A stretch of DNA of 20,179 nucleotides from a virus. The notes below the pieces were generated by a model. The model made no database searches. It had not been told where the DNA came from and worked only from the letters and a program-made list of their open reading frames with translations. Where the stretch lies: positions 1 through 20,179 of IMG/VR virus record IMGVR_UViG_3300037587_000160; one strand, 5' to 3'. A program made the position numbers and the translations under genes. This document shows positions 7,489 to 14,010 of this stretch, piece by piece (the stretch's first letter is position 1; the number at the start of each line of letters is the position of its first letter).

Positions 7489-9894
7489 ATGGCAACTAGA
7501 TTAGTCATTCCCACAGTTGACGTGGGGCCAGGCATTAAGCCAGCGTCAGGCGCTAAAATGTTTTTTTTCTCCACAGGCACCAACGCCCCAAGAGACACGT
7601 TCACTACGGCAGCGGCAGACATACCAAACGCCAACCCAGTAATATCTGATAGCAATGGCGTATTTCCTGACATTTTCATCAACGGGATTTACAAAGTAAT
7701 TCTAACTGATAAAAACGATGTCCAAGTTGGATTTGGGGAAGCCGATCCAGTTGGCCCTGATACTATTTTTTCAATCACCAAAAAGCCAACGGAATCAATA
7801 ACGTTAACAGCGAGTCAAACAACGGTTGCTTTTACTTCAATAAACGTAAGCAAAGCAGAAATATTTCTAACTAGCCTAAGCGGTGATAGAGGTCGGTTAT
7901 TTGCAGGCACTGATTTCACTGTAACATCAGCAAGCGTAATCGAGTTAACCAACAGTCAACCAGCAGGAACAATTTGCTTCGCAGATGAAACGCTATTAGA
8001 AACGGCGACATTCTCAGAGTCAGATTTGGTTAAGAAGTTTGCAACTCTTAGCTTGGCCGCTGCCGACACAAAACTCAAAGTCGATGACGTAATAAATCTA
8101 ACAGAGCGCACCACAGGCAACGGCGGCGGGGCGATTTGGGATGTTGTTTTAACTTCATCTGTCACCCCTAATACGTTTAATATTGTGATATCAACCGGAG
8201 ATGCATTGCTGTCTCTTGTTTTGCGAGATAATGGAATTGCAAACGCACTTCAGTTTGGGGCTATACCTGATGGCACAACAGATAGTACTTTAGTTTTTGA
8301 CGCAATGTTTGATAGTGGACTTAAAAAATTGTTGTTCCCATCAGGCTCATACAGAGGGAAGATATCTGAAACCTCAACGACTAATGTCGACTGTGTATTT
8401 GAAGAGGGGGCCAGCATTCAATCTTTCTCTACAGATCAAGTTATAAAGCTCGACACATGCACAAATGTAAATATTTTAGGTGGCAGCTTTTCAGCACCCA
8501 GCCGTGTTAGCCGAACCATCAACCTGACTGATTGCAACAACTGTGATGTCAAAGATACTAAGGTTTCGTTTGCCACCAAATCAACATTCTCAGGATCAGC
8601 ACCTAACTCAAATGCCGGTATATTTTTAGAACGCGCAATTCGATGCTTAATTGAAAATAACGAGGTTTTCAACATCGAGGGCTACGGGGTAACCATAGCC
8701 GATACGGGCAACGACAATACAGTTAGAGGAAATAACGTCCACGATAATATTGGCGGAATATTTAACAACGGCGACAATAATAACTTTAATACATTTATTA
8801 ATAATGATGTGAGGTTCAATAACGTTTCACCGGGAGAGGGTAACGACGGGATATATATCAATGCAACAAGTATTGCTCTCGCATCTAGCGGTCACTCGGT
8901 TTCAAATAACAGAGTAAATAATAGCGGCGAGCACGGGCTGTACATTCAATCCGCCAACACAAACGTTTCAGACAATATAGTAAACAGCAATGCAGAAGCC
9001 GGAATTAAACTGGCCAAATGTAGAAATACTGAAGTTGTAGATAACGTGGTGTTTGATAACCAATCTAATATACAAGTACAAAGTGGGTATGAACAGATTC
9101 TAATTCAAGGGAATACATGCAGGTTAGCAACAGGTAGTTTTGACCTAGATTTCACTTGGAGTACCGGTCTTGATCCGTTCGGTGGTAAAGATGTTAAAGT
9201 TATAGGAAATTATTTCCTATCTGATACCGCTTCATTCTCAATGGATATTGACGGTACAGAGGGTGTTCATATTGAAAATAACACCTGTAAAAAAGGCTTA
9301 ATATATACGGGGAATGCAACTCCGGTTGACTATCTAAACGTGACTATTAAGAATAATACATTCTTAGACGGCATTATAAGAGTTGTCAAAACTAAAGGGG
9401 CGGTAATCTCAGATAACAAAGCCGTAAGCTTATTTTTTAATGACTCAAATTCTGAAGCTATTTTAAGGGATAATGTATTCACCGCCTTAACAATAGCGAC
9501 AAGAAAAGACTTGCAGCTAGAGGCGTTTAAATCTATTTGCGGTAATGAGATAACATCGCCTGATATTGCTGGCGCACCTAACTTTGAATTATTCAATGGT
9601 CAAGAGGCTGTGCTAGATAAGGTCCGCATTTGTGGCAACACAATAATTACAGCTGGCGCCATTATATTTAATATAAATACTCTTGGTGGCCTAACTGACA
9701 GCGTTATTTCAAATAATATATTCGATGCTGGCGGCACTGACGTTATTAATATGATAACCAACTCTGATGGTAACGCCTTAGTGGGTAATGTTGGCCTTGT
9801 TGGAACTATAACAACCACTAACAGCACAGGCGTTGCAAACACTGGCGGCACTTCATTTAGCGGTGCGGGCAGCTCATTCGCTAATAATATTTAA
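7489..9894 (+). CDS. Tailspike 1 with virion-binding N-terminal domain and parallel beta-helix (801 aa)
   Basis: The ATG follows an AAAGGA ribosome site. Residues 1-95 match the common spike/fibre anchor pattern: SGAKMFFFSTGTNAPRDTFT, then 'NANPVISDSNGVFPDIF..GIYKVILTD'. Residues about 105-175 form a second beta adaptor. Residues about 185-245 resemble the 'F.TL......L.V.DVI.L.ERT.GNGGGAIW' domain. From about 250, 'LQFGAIPDGTTDST' and 'FPSG.YRG' mark the start of a pectate-lyase-like right-handed beta-helix with many N-rich NosD-type rungs (for example VSNNRVNNSGEHGLYIQS) running to the C-terminus. Tailspikes bind and usually cleave surface polysaccharide. Catalytic residues cannot be assigned by eye. 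The last ~40 residues, rich in G, T and S, may be the trimerisation end. Confidence 0.85.
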   Translation: MATRLVIPTVDVGPGIKPASGAKMFFFSTGTNAPRDTFTTAAADIPNANPVISDSNGVFPDIFINGIYKVILTDKNDVQVGFGEADPVGPDTIFSITKKPTESITLTASQTTVAFTSINVSKAEIFLTSLSGDRGRLFAGTDFTVTSASVIELTNSQPAGTICFADETLLETATFSESDLVKKFATLSLAAADTKLKVDDVINLTERTTGNGGGAIWDVVLTSSVTPNTFNIVISTGDALLSLVLRDNGIANALQFGAIPDGTTDSTLVFDAMFDSGLKKLLFPSGSYRGKISETSTTNVDCVFEEGASIQSFSTDQVIKLDTCTNVNILGGSFSAPSRVSRTINLTDCNNCDVKDTKVSFATKSTFSGSAPNSNAGIFLERAIRCLIENNEVFNIEGYGVTIADTGNDNTVRGNNVHDNIGGIFNNGDNNNFNTFINNDVRFNNVSPGEGNDGIYINATSIALASSGHSVSNNRVNNSGEHGLYIQSANTNVSDNIVNSNAEAGIKLAKCRNTEVVDNVVFDNQSNIQVQSGYEQILIQGNTCRLATGSFDLDFTWSTGLDPFGGKDVKVIGNYFLSDTASFSMDIDGTEGVHIENNTCKKGLIYTGNATPVDYLNVTIKNNTFLDGIIRVVKTKGAVISDNKAVSLFFNDSNSEAILRDNVFTALTIATRKDLQLEAFKSICGNEITSPDIAGAPNFELFNGQEAVLDKVRICGNTIITAGAIIFNINTLGGLTDSVISNNIFDAGGTDVINMITNSDGNALVGNVGLVGTITTTNSTGVANTGGTSFSGAGSSFANNI

Positions 9895-9908
9895 CAGGAT
9901 AATTTAAA

Positions 9909-11711
9909 ATGACAAAAACTCTAAGACGACCAACAACAAGAGACGCGATAGATAACATGAAGTTTACCGTTGCTGTCGCCATTGGCACACTCATGAAGTC
10001 TGACGGATTTGAAGAAATAGGGGATGGCGGAAAAGGAACGTGGGAGCATAAAGGCGTAACAGGCGTGGCGCCTAGTCAAGACCCTGGTCAATTAGCTGAT
10101 GCGCTGTTTAATGATGCGAGCGGTAATCAGTGGGCGCTGGTTCCTGTTGTCGGTACGGTTTCTAGTGAGATTAACATAAAGGCGTTAGGGGCAATAGCGG
10201 ATGATTCAACTGACAACACGCTTACCATACAGGCGGCAATAAACGCGGCAGCTAAAATAGTCGCCAGTATGATTACAAACAAGATTGTTATTGTTGCATC
10301 ATCTGTTTTTATGCCGGCAGGGATTTATAGGCATCAAACATTAAACACGTTTACAGGTGTGAGGATTTTTGGGTCTGGAATTAGTTCAACATTATTGAAA
10401 TTTACAGGCACAACAGGAAATGCGATAAACATAGATAAAGTTTCTACAGAGGAATTATTTGGAGTTCAGTTTGAAAACTTTTCAATGCAAAATATCGCGG
10501 TATCTGGGTCACCACGCGGAATATCAGGCGATGACGGCAACGCATTAGCAATTAGAAAATGTCACATTATTGGCGTTCAAGTTCGTGAATTCGATATTAA
10601 CTTATTCTTAGACAACAGTTTTACATTCTATTTATTTAATAGTCTATTTATGAGCGCAACCACCAATAATGCCGTACTTAAAAACGCAACGGCTGGCGGG
10701 GCTGATTGGTGTCGGTTTGATGTGTCAGGCGATAATAATGTTGTAGTAGATGATGGAAGTGGCGGGTTTGAATCAATCGCTTGCACATTCAGAAAATGCA
10801 CGTTCCAAAGCTCTACCAAATGGGGCCTGCTAGGTATTGACGTTGTGGCAATGCGGGTGCTAGATTGCTTTTTTGAAGCTAACAATCAAGATGCGGCGGC
10901 TGACTTTGGTAGCGTTTTCTTATCAGATGGCGCAAACACCAGAGGAAAACATTACGAGTTTAGAGGTAATTTCTATTCTCCGGGAAGCGGAACGACTGGG
11001 CAGACAGCAATTAAAATAGACAGAGCTGAATACTTAGAAACCAGCGACATGATCCGAGGTTCAGGTATAGCAAACGGATTGGTGCTAGGCAACAACGTCA
11101 CAATGGCAGTAGATAAAAACATCTATAACGGGCAATCATCAGAGGTCACATACGACGAAGCATTTACTAAGTTATTTAGTTTAAATGGCGCTTTAGCTTT
11201 ACCTTCGTTTTTTGGTGAAGGGGTTGATCTTAGTTCATTTTCATCGGGGGACGCTAACTTACTCGCAGGCAGTCAATTTGCTGGCCATGTACTTGTCGGC
11301 GCGTTTGACGGGGCTCCTGGAATACAAGGAGCGGGTACAGGTTCGGGGTTCAAATTAGACCTTAACCCTCATGACGGGTTTGTCCAGTCTGGAGCAACAA
11401 TAAGCCGTCGAACAATTACAACGTCAAATTTCACAGCGACAAAAAAAACGCCTATGTTAATTTCAACTAGGACAACAGGAACTCATGCTTTTGATGTTGC
11501 ATCAGAAGATCCGACGGACGGCGGGGAATACACTTTTTACAAAACAGACGACGGGAGCACTATTAATGTTGTCCCGGACACGGGAGACGCCATAAACGGA
11601 GGTACGGCCGGTGCCATTTTGATTATCAGCGGGGCGGGATCTTCTGGCCATTACAGAGTTGTTGGTGTTGGCTCTACGGATTGGCGCGTTACGTTTGCTG
11701 CTGAGTCATAA
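9909..11711 (+). CDS. Tailspike 2, pectate-lyase-like beta-helix without a virion anchor domain (600 aa)
   Basis: The gene starts 14 bases after spike 1 with an AGGA ribosome site. Residues about 1-90 form a small domain with 'EEIGDGGKGTWEHKG' and 'FNDASGNQWALVP', similar in style to residues 185-245 of spike 1. Residues about 95-160 carry 'IKALGAIADDSTDNTLTIQA' and 'VFMPAGIY', the entry of a pectate-lyase-3-type beta-helix, which continues to about 400. The last ~100 residues form a beta-sandwich with a 'PDTGDAINGG' and 'GSTDWRVTF' ending, typical of fibre C-termini. The anchor domain of spike 1 (the 'SGAKMFFFSTGT' pattern) is absent, so attachment through spike 1 or another adaptor is inferred. 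It is the last plus-strand gene before the convergent operon. Confidence 0.8.
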   Translation: MTKTLRRPTTRDAIDNMKFTVAVAIGTLMKSDGFEEIGDGGKGTWEHKGVTGVAPSQDPGQLADALFNDASGNQWALVPVVGTVSSEINIKALGAIADDSTDNTLTIQAAINAAAKIVASMITNKIVIVASSVFMPAGIYRHQTLNTFTGVRIFGSGISSTLLKFTGTTGNAINIDKVSTEELFGVQFENFSMQNIAVSGSPRGISGDDGNALAIRKCHIIGVQVREFDINLFLDNSFTFYLFNSLFMSATTNNAVLKNATAGGADWCRFDVSGDNNVVVDDGSGGFESIACTFRKCTFQSSTKWGLLGIDVVAMRVLDCFFEANNQDAAADFGSVFLSDGANTRGKHYEFRGNFYSPGSGTTGQTAIKIDRAEYLETSDMIRGSGIANGLVLGNNVTMAVDKNIYNGQSSEVTYDEAFTKLFSLNGALALPSFFGEGVDLSSFSSGDANLLAGSQFAGHVLVGAFDGAPGIQGAGTGSGFKLDLNPHDGFVQSGATISRRTITTSNFTATKKTPMLISTRTTGTHAFDVASEDPTDGGEYTFYKTDDGSTINVVPDTGDAINGGTAGAILIISGAGSSGHYRVVGVGSTDWRVTFAAES

Positions 11712-11720
11712 ACTAAAAAC

Positions 11721-11745
11721 CGCGGGGCTAATCACTAGTCCCGCG
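11721..11745 (-). terminator. Intrinsic terminator of the leftward replication operon
   Basis: The segment forms a 10-bp stem (CGCGGGGCTA with TAGTCCCGCG, one G-U or G-T pair) and a 5-base loop. Read on the minus strand it is followed by GTTTTTAG, a U-rich tail; read on the plus strand it is followed by A-rich sequence. It therefore ends minus-strand transcription just before the convergent tailspike gene. The stop codon of the last tiny minus-strand gene lies inside the stem. Confidence 0.8.
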
Positions 11746-11799
11746 TAAAAACAAAACAACCACCGCGACAAGTGCCAGGTAGCAAATTATTATTGTCAT
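11728..11799 (-). CDS. Tiny single-pass membrane peptide (23 aa), last gene of replication operon
   Basis: The ATG overlaps the stop of the preceding 26-codon gene as ATGA. The peptide reads MTIIICYLALVAVVVLFLRG plus TSD: nearly entirely hydrophobic over residues 2-18, then a positive charge and a short polar end, a classic single transmembrane helix. The stop falls inside the terminator stem. No known family is recognised. The stop/start overlap and hydrophobicity suggest a real gene, but at 23 codons chance cannot be excluded. Short phage membrane peptides can act in lysis timing, superinfection exclusion or envelope modulation; none can be chosen here. Confidence 0.45.
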   Translation of the reverse strand: MTIIICYLALVAVVVLFLRGTSD

Positions 11800-11876
11800 T
11801 TGTCGCACCTACTATACAGCCACCCACAAATCAGAATAAACCCTATAATAAACATTGCACCTTGTAAATTTGGCAT
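11796..11876 (-). CDS. Tiny single-pass membrane peptide (26 aa) coupled to ninG
   Basis: Its ATG overlaps the ninG stop as TAATG, and its own stop overlaps the start of the next tiny gene as ATGA. The sequence is MPNLQGAMFIIGFILICGWL followed by YSRCDK: a hydrophobic segment at residues 7-21 and a basic end, predicting one membrane helix. The two nested start/stop overlaps mean both peptides would be made by re-initiation after ninG. No homologue is recognised. The alternative is that this is non-coding leader to the terminator. Confidence 0.5.
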   Translation of the reverse strand: MPNLQGAMFIIGFILICGWLYSRCDK

Positions 11877-12289
11877 TATATCTCGCCTACTCTTTCGCGA
11901 TGATGTTTAATCAGCTCATTAAAGCCCTTCAGCATTTCGACATATTCAGCTTTGCCAATTTTTTTGAGCTCGCCTTTAGTATCTAGCATGTGCTGAACTT
12001 GCTCCCGACTGTACGTGTCAATCATCCACAACATGTATTGCTGCGCTGCGATGCCGAATTTCATGCCAAAACCGTTGCAGCCCTTACACTGTGGGTGAAC
12101 GTTCTCAACCTCTAATGCCCATCGTGAGCTAGTTCCTTTTGGTATAAAATGCCCACCGTCCATTTCTTTGTAGTGCTGAAATTCTCCACATGATACGCAG
12201 TTACAATAACCGTTTTCATCTGCCGCTGATATTCTTGCTAGCAATTGAATAGCTAGTAAGCATTTAGATCTTGGTGTTGCTTTTGCCAT
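11876..12289 (-). CDS. ninG: NinG family recombination protein
   Basis: The 137-residue protein shows the NinG (lambda Rap-like) zinc/HNH-type pattern: 'CNCVSCGEFQHYKEMDGGHF' at about residues 28-47, then 'NVHPQCKGCN' at about 63-72. The paired Cys-x2-Cys elements and the GGHF motif are the family hallmarks; the lambda homologue is a structure-specific nuclease that favours branched intermediates during Red recombination. AAGGAA lies just upstream of the ATG. The length is shorter than lambda NinG (about 204 residues), with a helical C-terminal half (REQVQHML...KAEYVEMLKGFNELIKHH). It lies at the end of the replication operon, as nin genes do in lambda and P22. Its stop overlaps the next tiny gene. 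Confidence 0.88.
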   Translation of the reverse strand: MAKATPRSKCLLAIQLLARISAADENGYCNCVSCGEFQHYKEMDGGHFIPKGTSSRWALEVENVHPQCKGCNGFGMKFGIAAQQYMLWMIDTYSREQVQHMLDTKGELKKIGKAEYVEMLKGFNELIKHHRERVGEI

Positions 12290-12298
12290 AATAATTCC

Positions 12299-12736
12299 TT
12301 AAAAAAAGTTATAAAGCTTGTCGATTGTTGTTTGGTCTGCATCCTTAAATACATGACTGATCGCCGCATTAATTAAGGCGCTGTATAGTTTCTCAAATTC
12401 ATCTTGAGACATTTTACCATAGCTAATTGATTTGGCTTCAACTCTAACTCTGCCGTCGATGCCTGAGTATGAATCATAGAACCCAGCGAGCACAGTTAGG
12501 TGATCCCGAAAAACTTCTGATTGCTTTTGCTCACATTGAAACTCGTTGTCGCCTTTCCAGAATTCAAAGCAAAAATTAAAAAACGCGAACACCTTCCGAT
12601 GAAACGCGGCATTCCTAGTTAGCTTAATTTCAACTTCGTACATTTCACCGGTTTTAAATCTAACCAGCTTTTCAGCTTCAAGGTCAGAGGCGGGAACCAT
12701 AACCCCGCCTGGTTGTTTGATAAAATTAACCTTCAT
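12299..12736 (-). CDS. DUF1367 family protein
   Basis: The start is placed at the ATG at 12736, giving MKVNFIKQPGGVMVPASDLE, because that is where the family pattern (a lysine/isoleucine strand, then 'PGGVLVPAS') begins; the frame extends six codons upstream to a GTG. Further family-like features are 'YEVEIKLTRNAAFHRKVFAF', 'FNFCFEFW' and a helical C-terminus. DUF1367 proteins are found beside nin genes in lambdoid phages and have no known function. A GAGG lies about 12 bases before the ATG, a long spacing. The gene precedes ninG by nine bases, so both are probably translated from the same message. Confidence 0.75.
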   Translation of the reverse strand: MKVNFIKQPGGVMVPASDLEAEKLVRFKTGEMYEVEIKLTRNAAFHRKVFAFFNFCFEFWKGDNEFQCEQKQSEVFRDHLTVLAGFYDSYSGIDGRVRVEAKSISYGKMSQDEFEKLYSALINAAISHVFKDADQTTIDKLYNFF

Positions 12737-12768
12737 GATATCATCAAGCCTCACTTGTTAGTTCTCTT

Positions 12769-12795
12769 TGCCCACCCTCATGGATGGGCATTTTT
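12769..12795 (+). terminator. Plus-strand-oriented hairpin with T-tract inside the minus-strand operon
   Basis: TGCCCACC and GGATGGGCA can form a stem (six pairs, one mismatch, two pairs) around a short loop, followed by TTTTT at 12791-12795 on the plus strand. Read on the minus strand the tail is not U-rich. It lies between the 55-residue gene and the DUF1367 gene. It could terminate rightward read-through from the virion operon, or serve as a messenger processing or stability hairpin in the leftward transcript. Confidence 0.4.
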
Positions 12796-12961
12796 AATCA
12801 TCAGTAATTATATCTTCGTAAGTTATTTTAGTATTGTGCCGCTGCATCCAGTTTGGAATATTTTTATTTAGCCAATTCCAAGCGTCGCTATCAGTTTTGA
12901 AACCTTCATACCAACGAATATACTTAGCAAGAGCGTCCATTTCTGCTTGCGATTTAAGCAT
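12794..12961 (-). CDS. Small hypothetical protein (55 aa), TGATG-coupled
   Basis: The gene starts at the second of two consecutive ATGs (12961), which overlaps the preceding stop as TGATG and has AGGA five bases upstream. The product begins MLKSQAEMDALAKYIRWYEG and contains a tryptophan-rich stretch, DAWNWLNKNIPNWMQRH, then an acidic tail. It has no signal peptide, membrane helix or recognised motif. The coupled start, a clear ribosome site and a sensible amino-acid composition support a real gene that standard length cut-offs would miss. Starting at 12964 would add one residue. Confidence 0.6.
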   Translation of the reverse strand: MLKSQAEMDALAKYIRWYEGFKTDSDAWNWLNKNIPNWMQRHNTKITYEDIITDD

Positions 12962-13122
12962 CATCGTCCTGACCGCTTAAACTTACTGCGTCGATTCTTC
13001 TTGTGCGGTGGGGTGAATGATTGTTGTTGGCGCATATCGTATTTAATCGCAGGCATAGAAAATGATGCTTGAGATAGCGATAGAGCAACCGCGCTGTATA
13101 TTATACATTTACTTAGTCGCAT
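12961..13122 (-). CDS. Small protein with Sec-type signal peptide and basic tail (53 aa)
   Basis: The start at 13122 overlaps the end of the preceding gene by 14 bases. The N-terminus MRLSKCIIYSAVALSLSQAS has two basic residues, a hydrophobic core (residues 6-16) and a small-residue region around 17-22, the layout of a Sec signal peptide with possible cleavage near SQA or SFS. The rest, about 30 residues, is strongly basic (KKNRRSKFKRSGR at the end). A frame extension upstream to 13188 exists but would bury the signal inside a longer protein and overlap the neighbour heavily, so it is not preferred. If exported, it would be a cationic periplasmic peptide. No family is recognised. Confidence 0.45.
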   Translation of the reverse strand: MRLSKCIIYSAVALSLSQASFSMPAIKYDMRQQQSFTPPHKKNRRSKFKRSGR

Positions 13123-13309
13123 TATTTGCCGCCTTAGCCTGTTCTGCATCAAATTTAACTTTCGCCGCATCAGGACGGTGACAGACAAGCATTTTATTGA
13201 AGCTTGTGATCATGCTGCCTTGCTGCTTGACTAAGCTATTTGCCGCCGCTGATTTCTCGAATGGCTTGATTATCGGTGCCATAAGTAGCACGTTTTGATT
13301 AAAAAGCAT
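13109..13309 (-). CDS. Small hypothetical protein (66 aa)
   Basis: The ATG at 13309 overlaps the upstream stop (TAATG) and has GGGAG about eight bases away, so this start is preferred over an internal Met at codon 10 that lacks a ribosome site. The product reads MLFNQNVLLMAPIIKPFEKS, then a helical, Ala/Lys-rich C-terminus (PDAAKVKFDAEQAKAANNAT). No known domain, signal peptide or membrane helix is visible. It lies in the accessory part of the replication operon, coupled on both sides. Confidence 0.6.
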   Translation of the reverse strand: MLFNQNVLLMAPIIKPFEKSAAANSLVKQQGSMITSFNKMLVCHRPDAAKVKFDAEQAKAANNATK

Positions 13310-13926
13310 TATTTTTGCTCCCGTAGTTGTTTTTCAATTTCATCAAAGAAAGTTTCTATCGAATCCGTATCTCTTGGGCCTTCAAACTCGTATCTGAATT
13401 TTTGCACTGCATCGCTAACAGCATCAGCCTTAACGCTTGCTAGTTCCTCTTGGTTGTCTTCGAGGGCTTCGCAAGCCTGCTCAAACGCATCAAGCAATAT
13501 CGACGCGCAACTACAGTTACCACTCAAACCATGGCTTGCGGCAACCGCTCTAATTAACGGGTGATTTTCTAACTCGCCCCAAACCCTTTCCCATGCATTG
13601 GCTTTTGAAGTCAAAGCATTAACCATCGCCTTCAATCCGTTATTCTCATCCACCAGCCGGTTAAACTTAGCATCAGCCACCGCCAATATTTCTTGATTAA
13701 CAATCTCGATATTGGTTATCTGATCGTCGTGTTGCTCGAGCTCGGCTTTTAGCTCTGCGATTACTTGTTGCTGGGCGTCGCATTCGCTGATAGCCTGAAT
13801 CAGGTCAATCTTAGATTGGAATAATTTTGAACAGTCAGGCTCTTGAACTCCGGGTATAATTTGCAGGAATTCGGTGTAATAGTTCAACGTATTTAGCTGA
13901 TTTTTTAATAACTCTTTAATTGTCAT
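13309..13926 (-). CDS. Coiled-coil accessory protein (205 aa), Ead/Ea22-like in style
   Basis: GGAG lies eight bases before the ATG. Residues about 47-110 have strong heptad character (QQQVIAELKAELEQHDDQIT... and RLVDENNGLKAMVNAL), predicting a coiled coil. The middle (WGELENHPLIRAVAASHG, then a Cys-x-Cys) may be a small folded unit, and the tail is acidic (SIETFFDEIEKQL). The arrangement recalls Ead/Ea22-like phage accessory proteins, which are variable and of unknown function, but no specific match is claimed. An 84-base gap to the helicase gene upstream may hold a secondary promoter, though none is clear. Confidence 0.6.
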   Translation of the reverse strand: MTIKELLKNQLNTLNYYTEFLQIIPGVQEPDCSKLFQSKIDLIQAISECDAQQQVIAELKAELEQHDDQITNIEIVNQEILAVADAKFNRLVDENNGLKAMVNALTSKANAWERVWGELENHPLIRAVAASHGLSGNCSCASILLDAFEQACEALEDNQEELASVKADAVSDAVQKFRYEFEGPRDTDSIETFFDEIEKQLREQK

Positions 13927-14010
13927 TTCGATTGCTCCACTTGTTATTTAGTTTAATTTATATCACCAAACTGGTTATTGGTATTAGACCAAAGCCGCAT
14001 TGACATTTGG

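Noticed and set aside
11728-11876. The two tiny membrane peptides as a spanin (Rz/Rz1) or holin pair
   Set aside because: They lack a lipoprotein box, a periplasmic domain and any neighbouring endolysin; too short for known spanins, so function is left open.
12961-13188. 75-codon version of the signal-peptide gene
   Set aside because: The extra 22 residues overlap the neighbouring 66-codon gene, place an Arg-rich stretch before the signal, and the ATG at 13122 gives a better N-terminus.
13953-14006. 17-codon minus-strand frame between the helicase and coiled-coil genes
   Set aside because: No ribosome site, no coupling and no hydrophobic or other pattern; left as intergenic DNA with no clear promoter.
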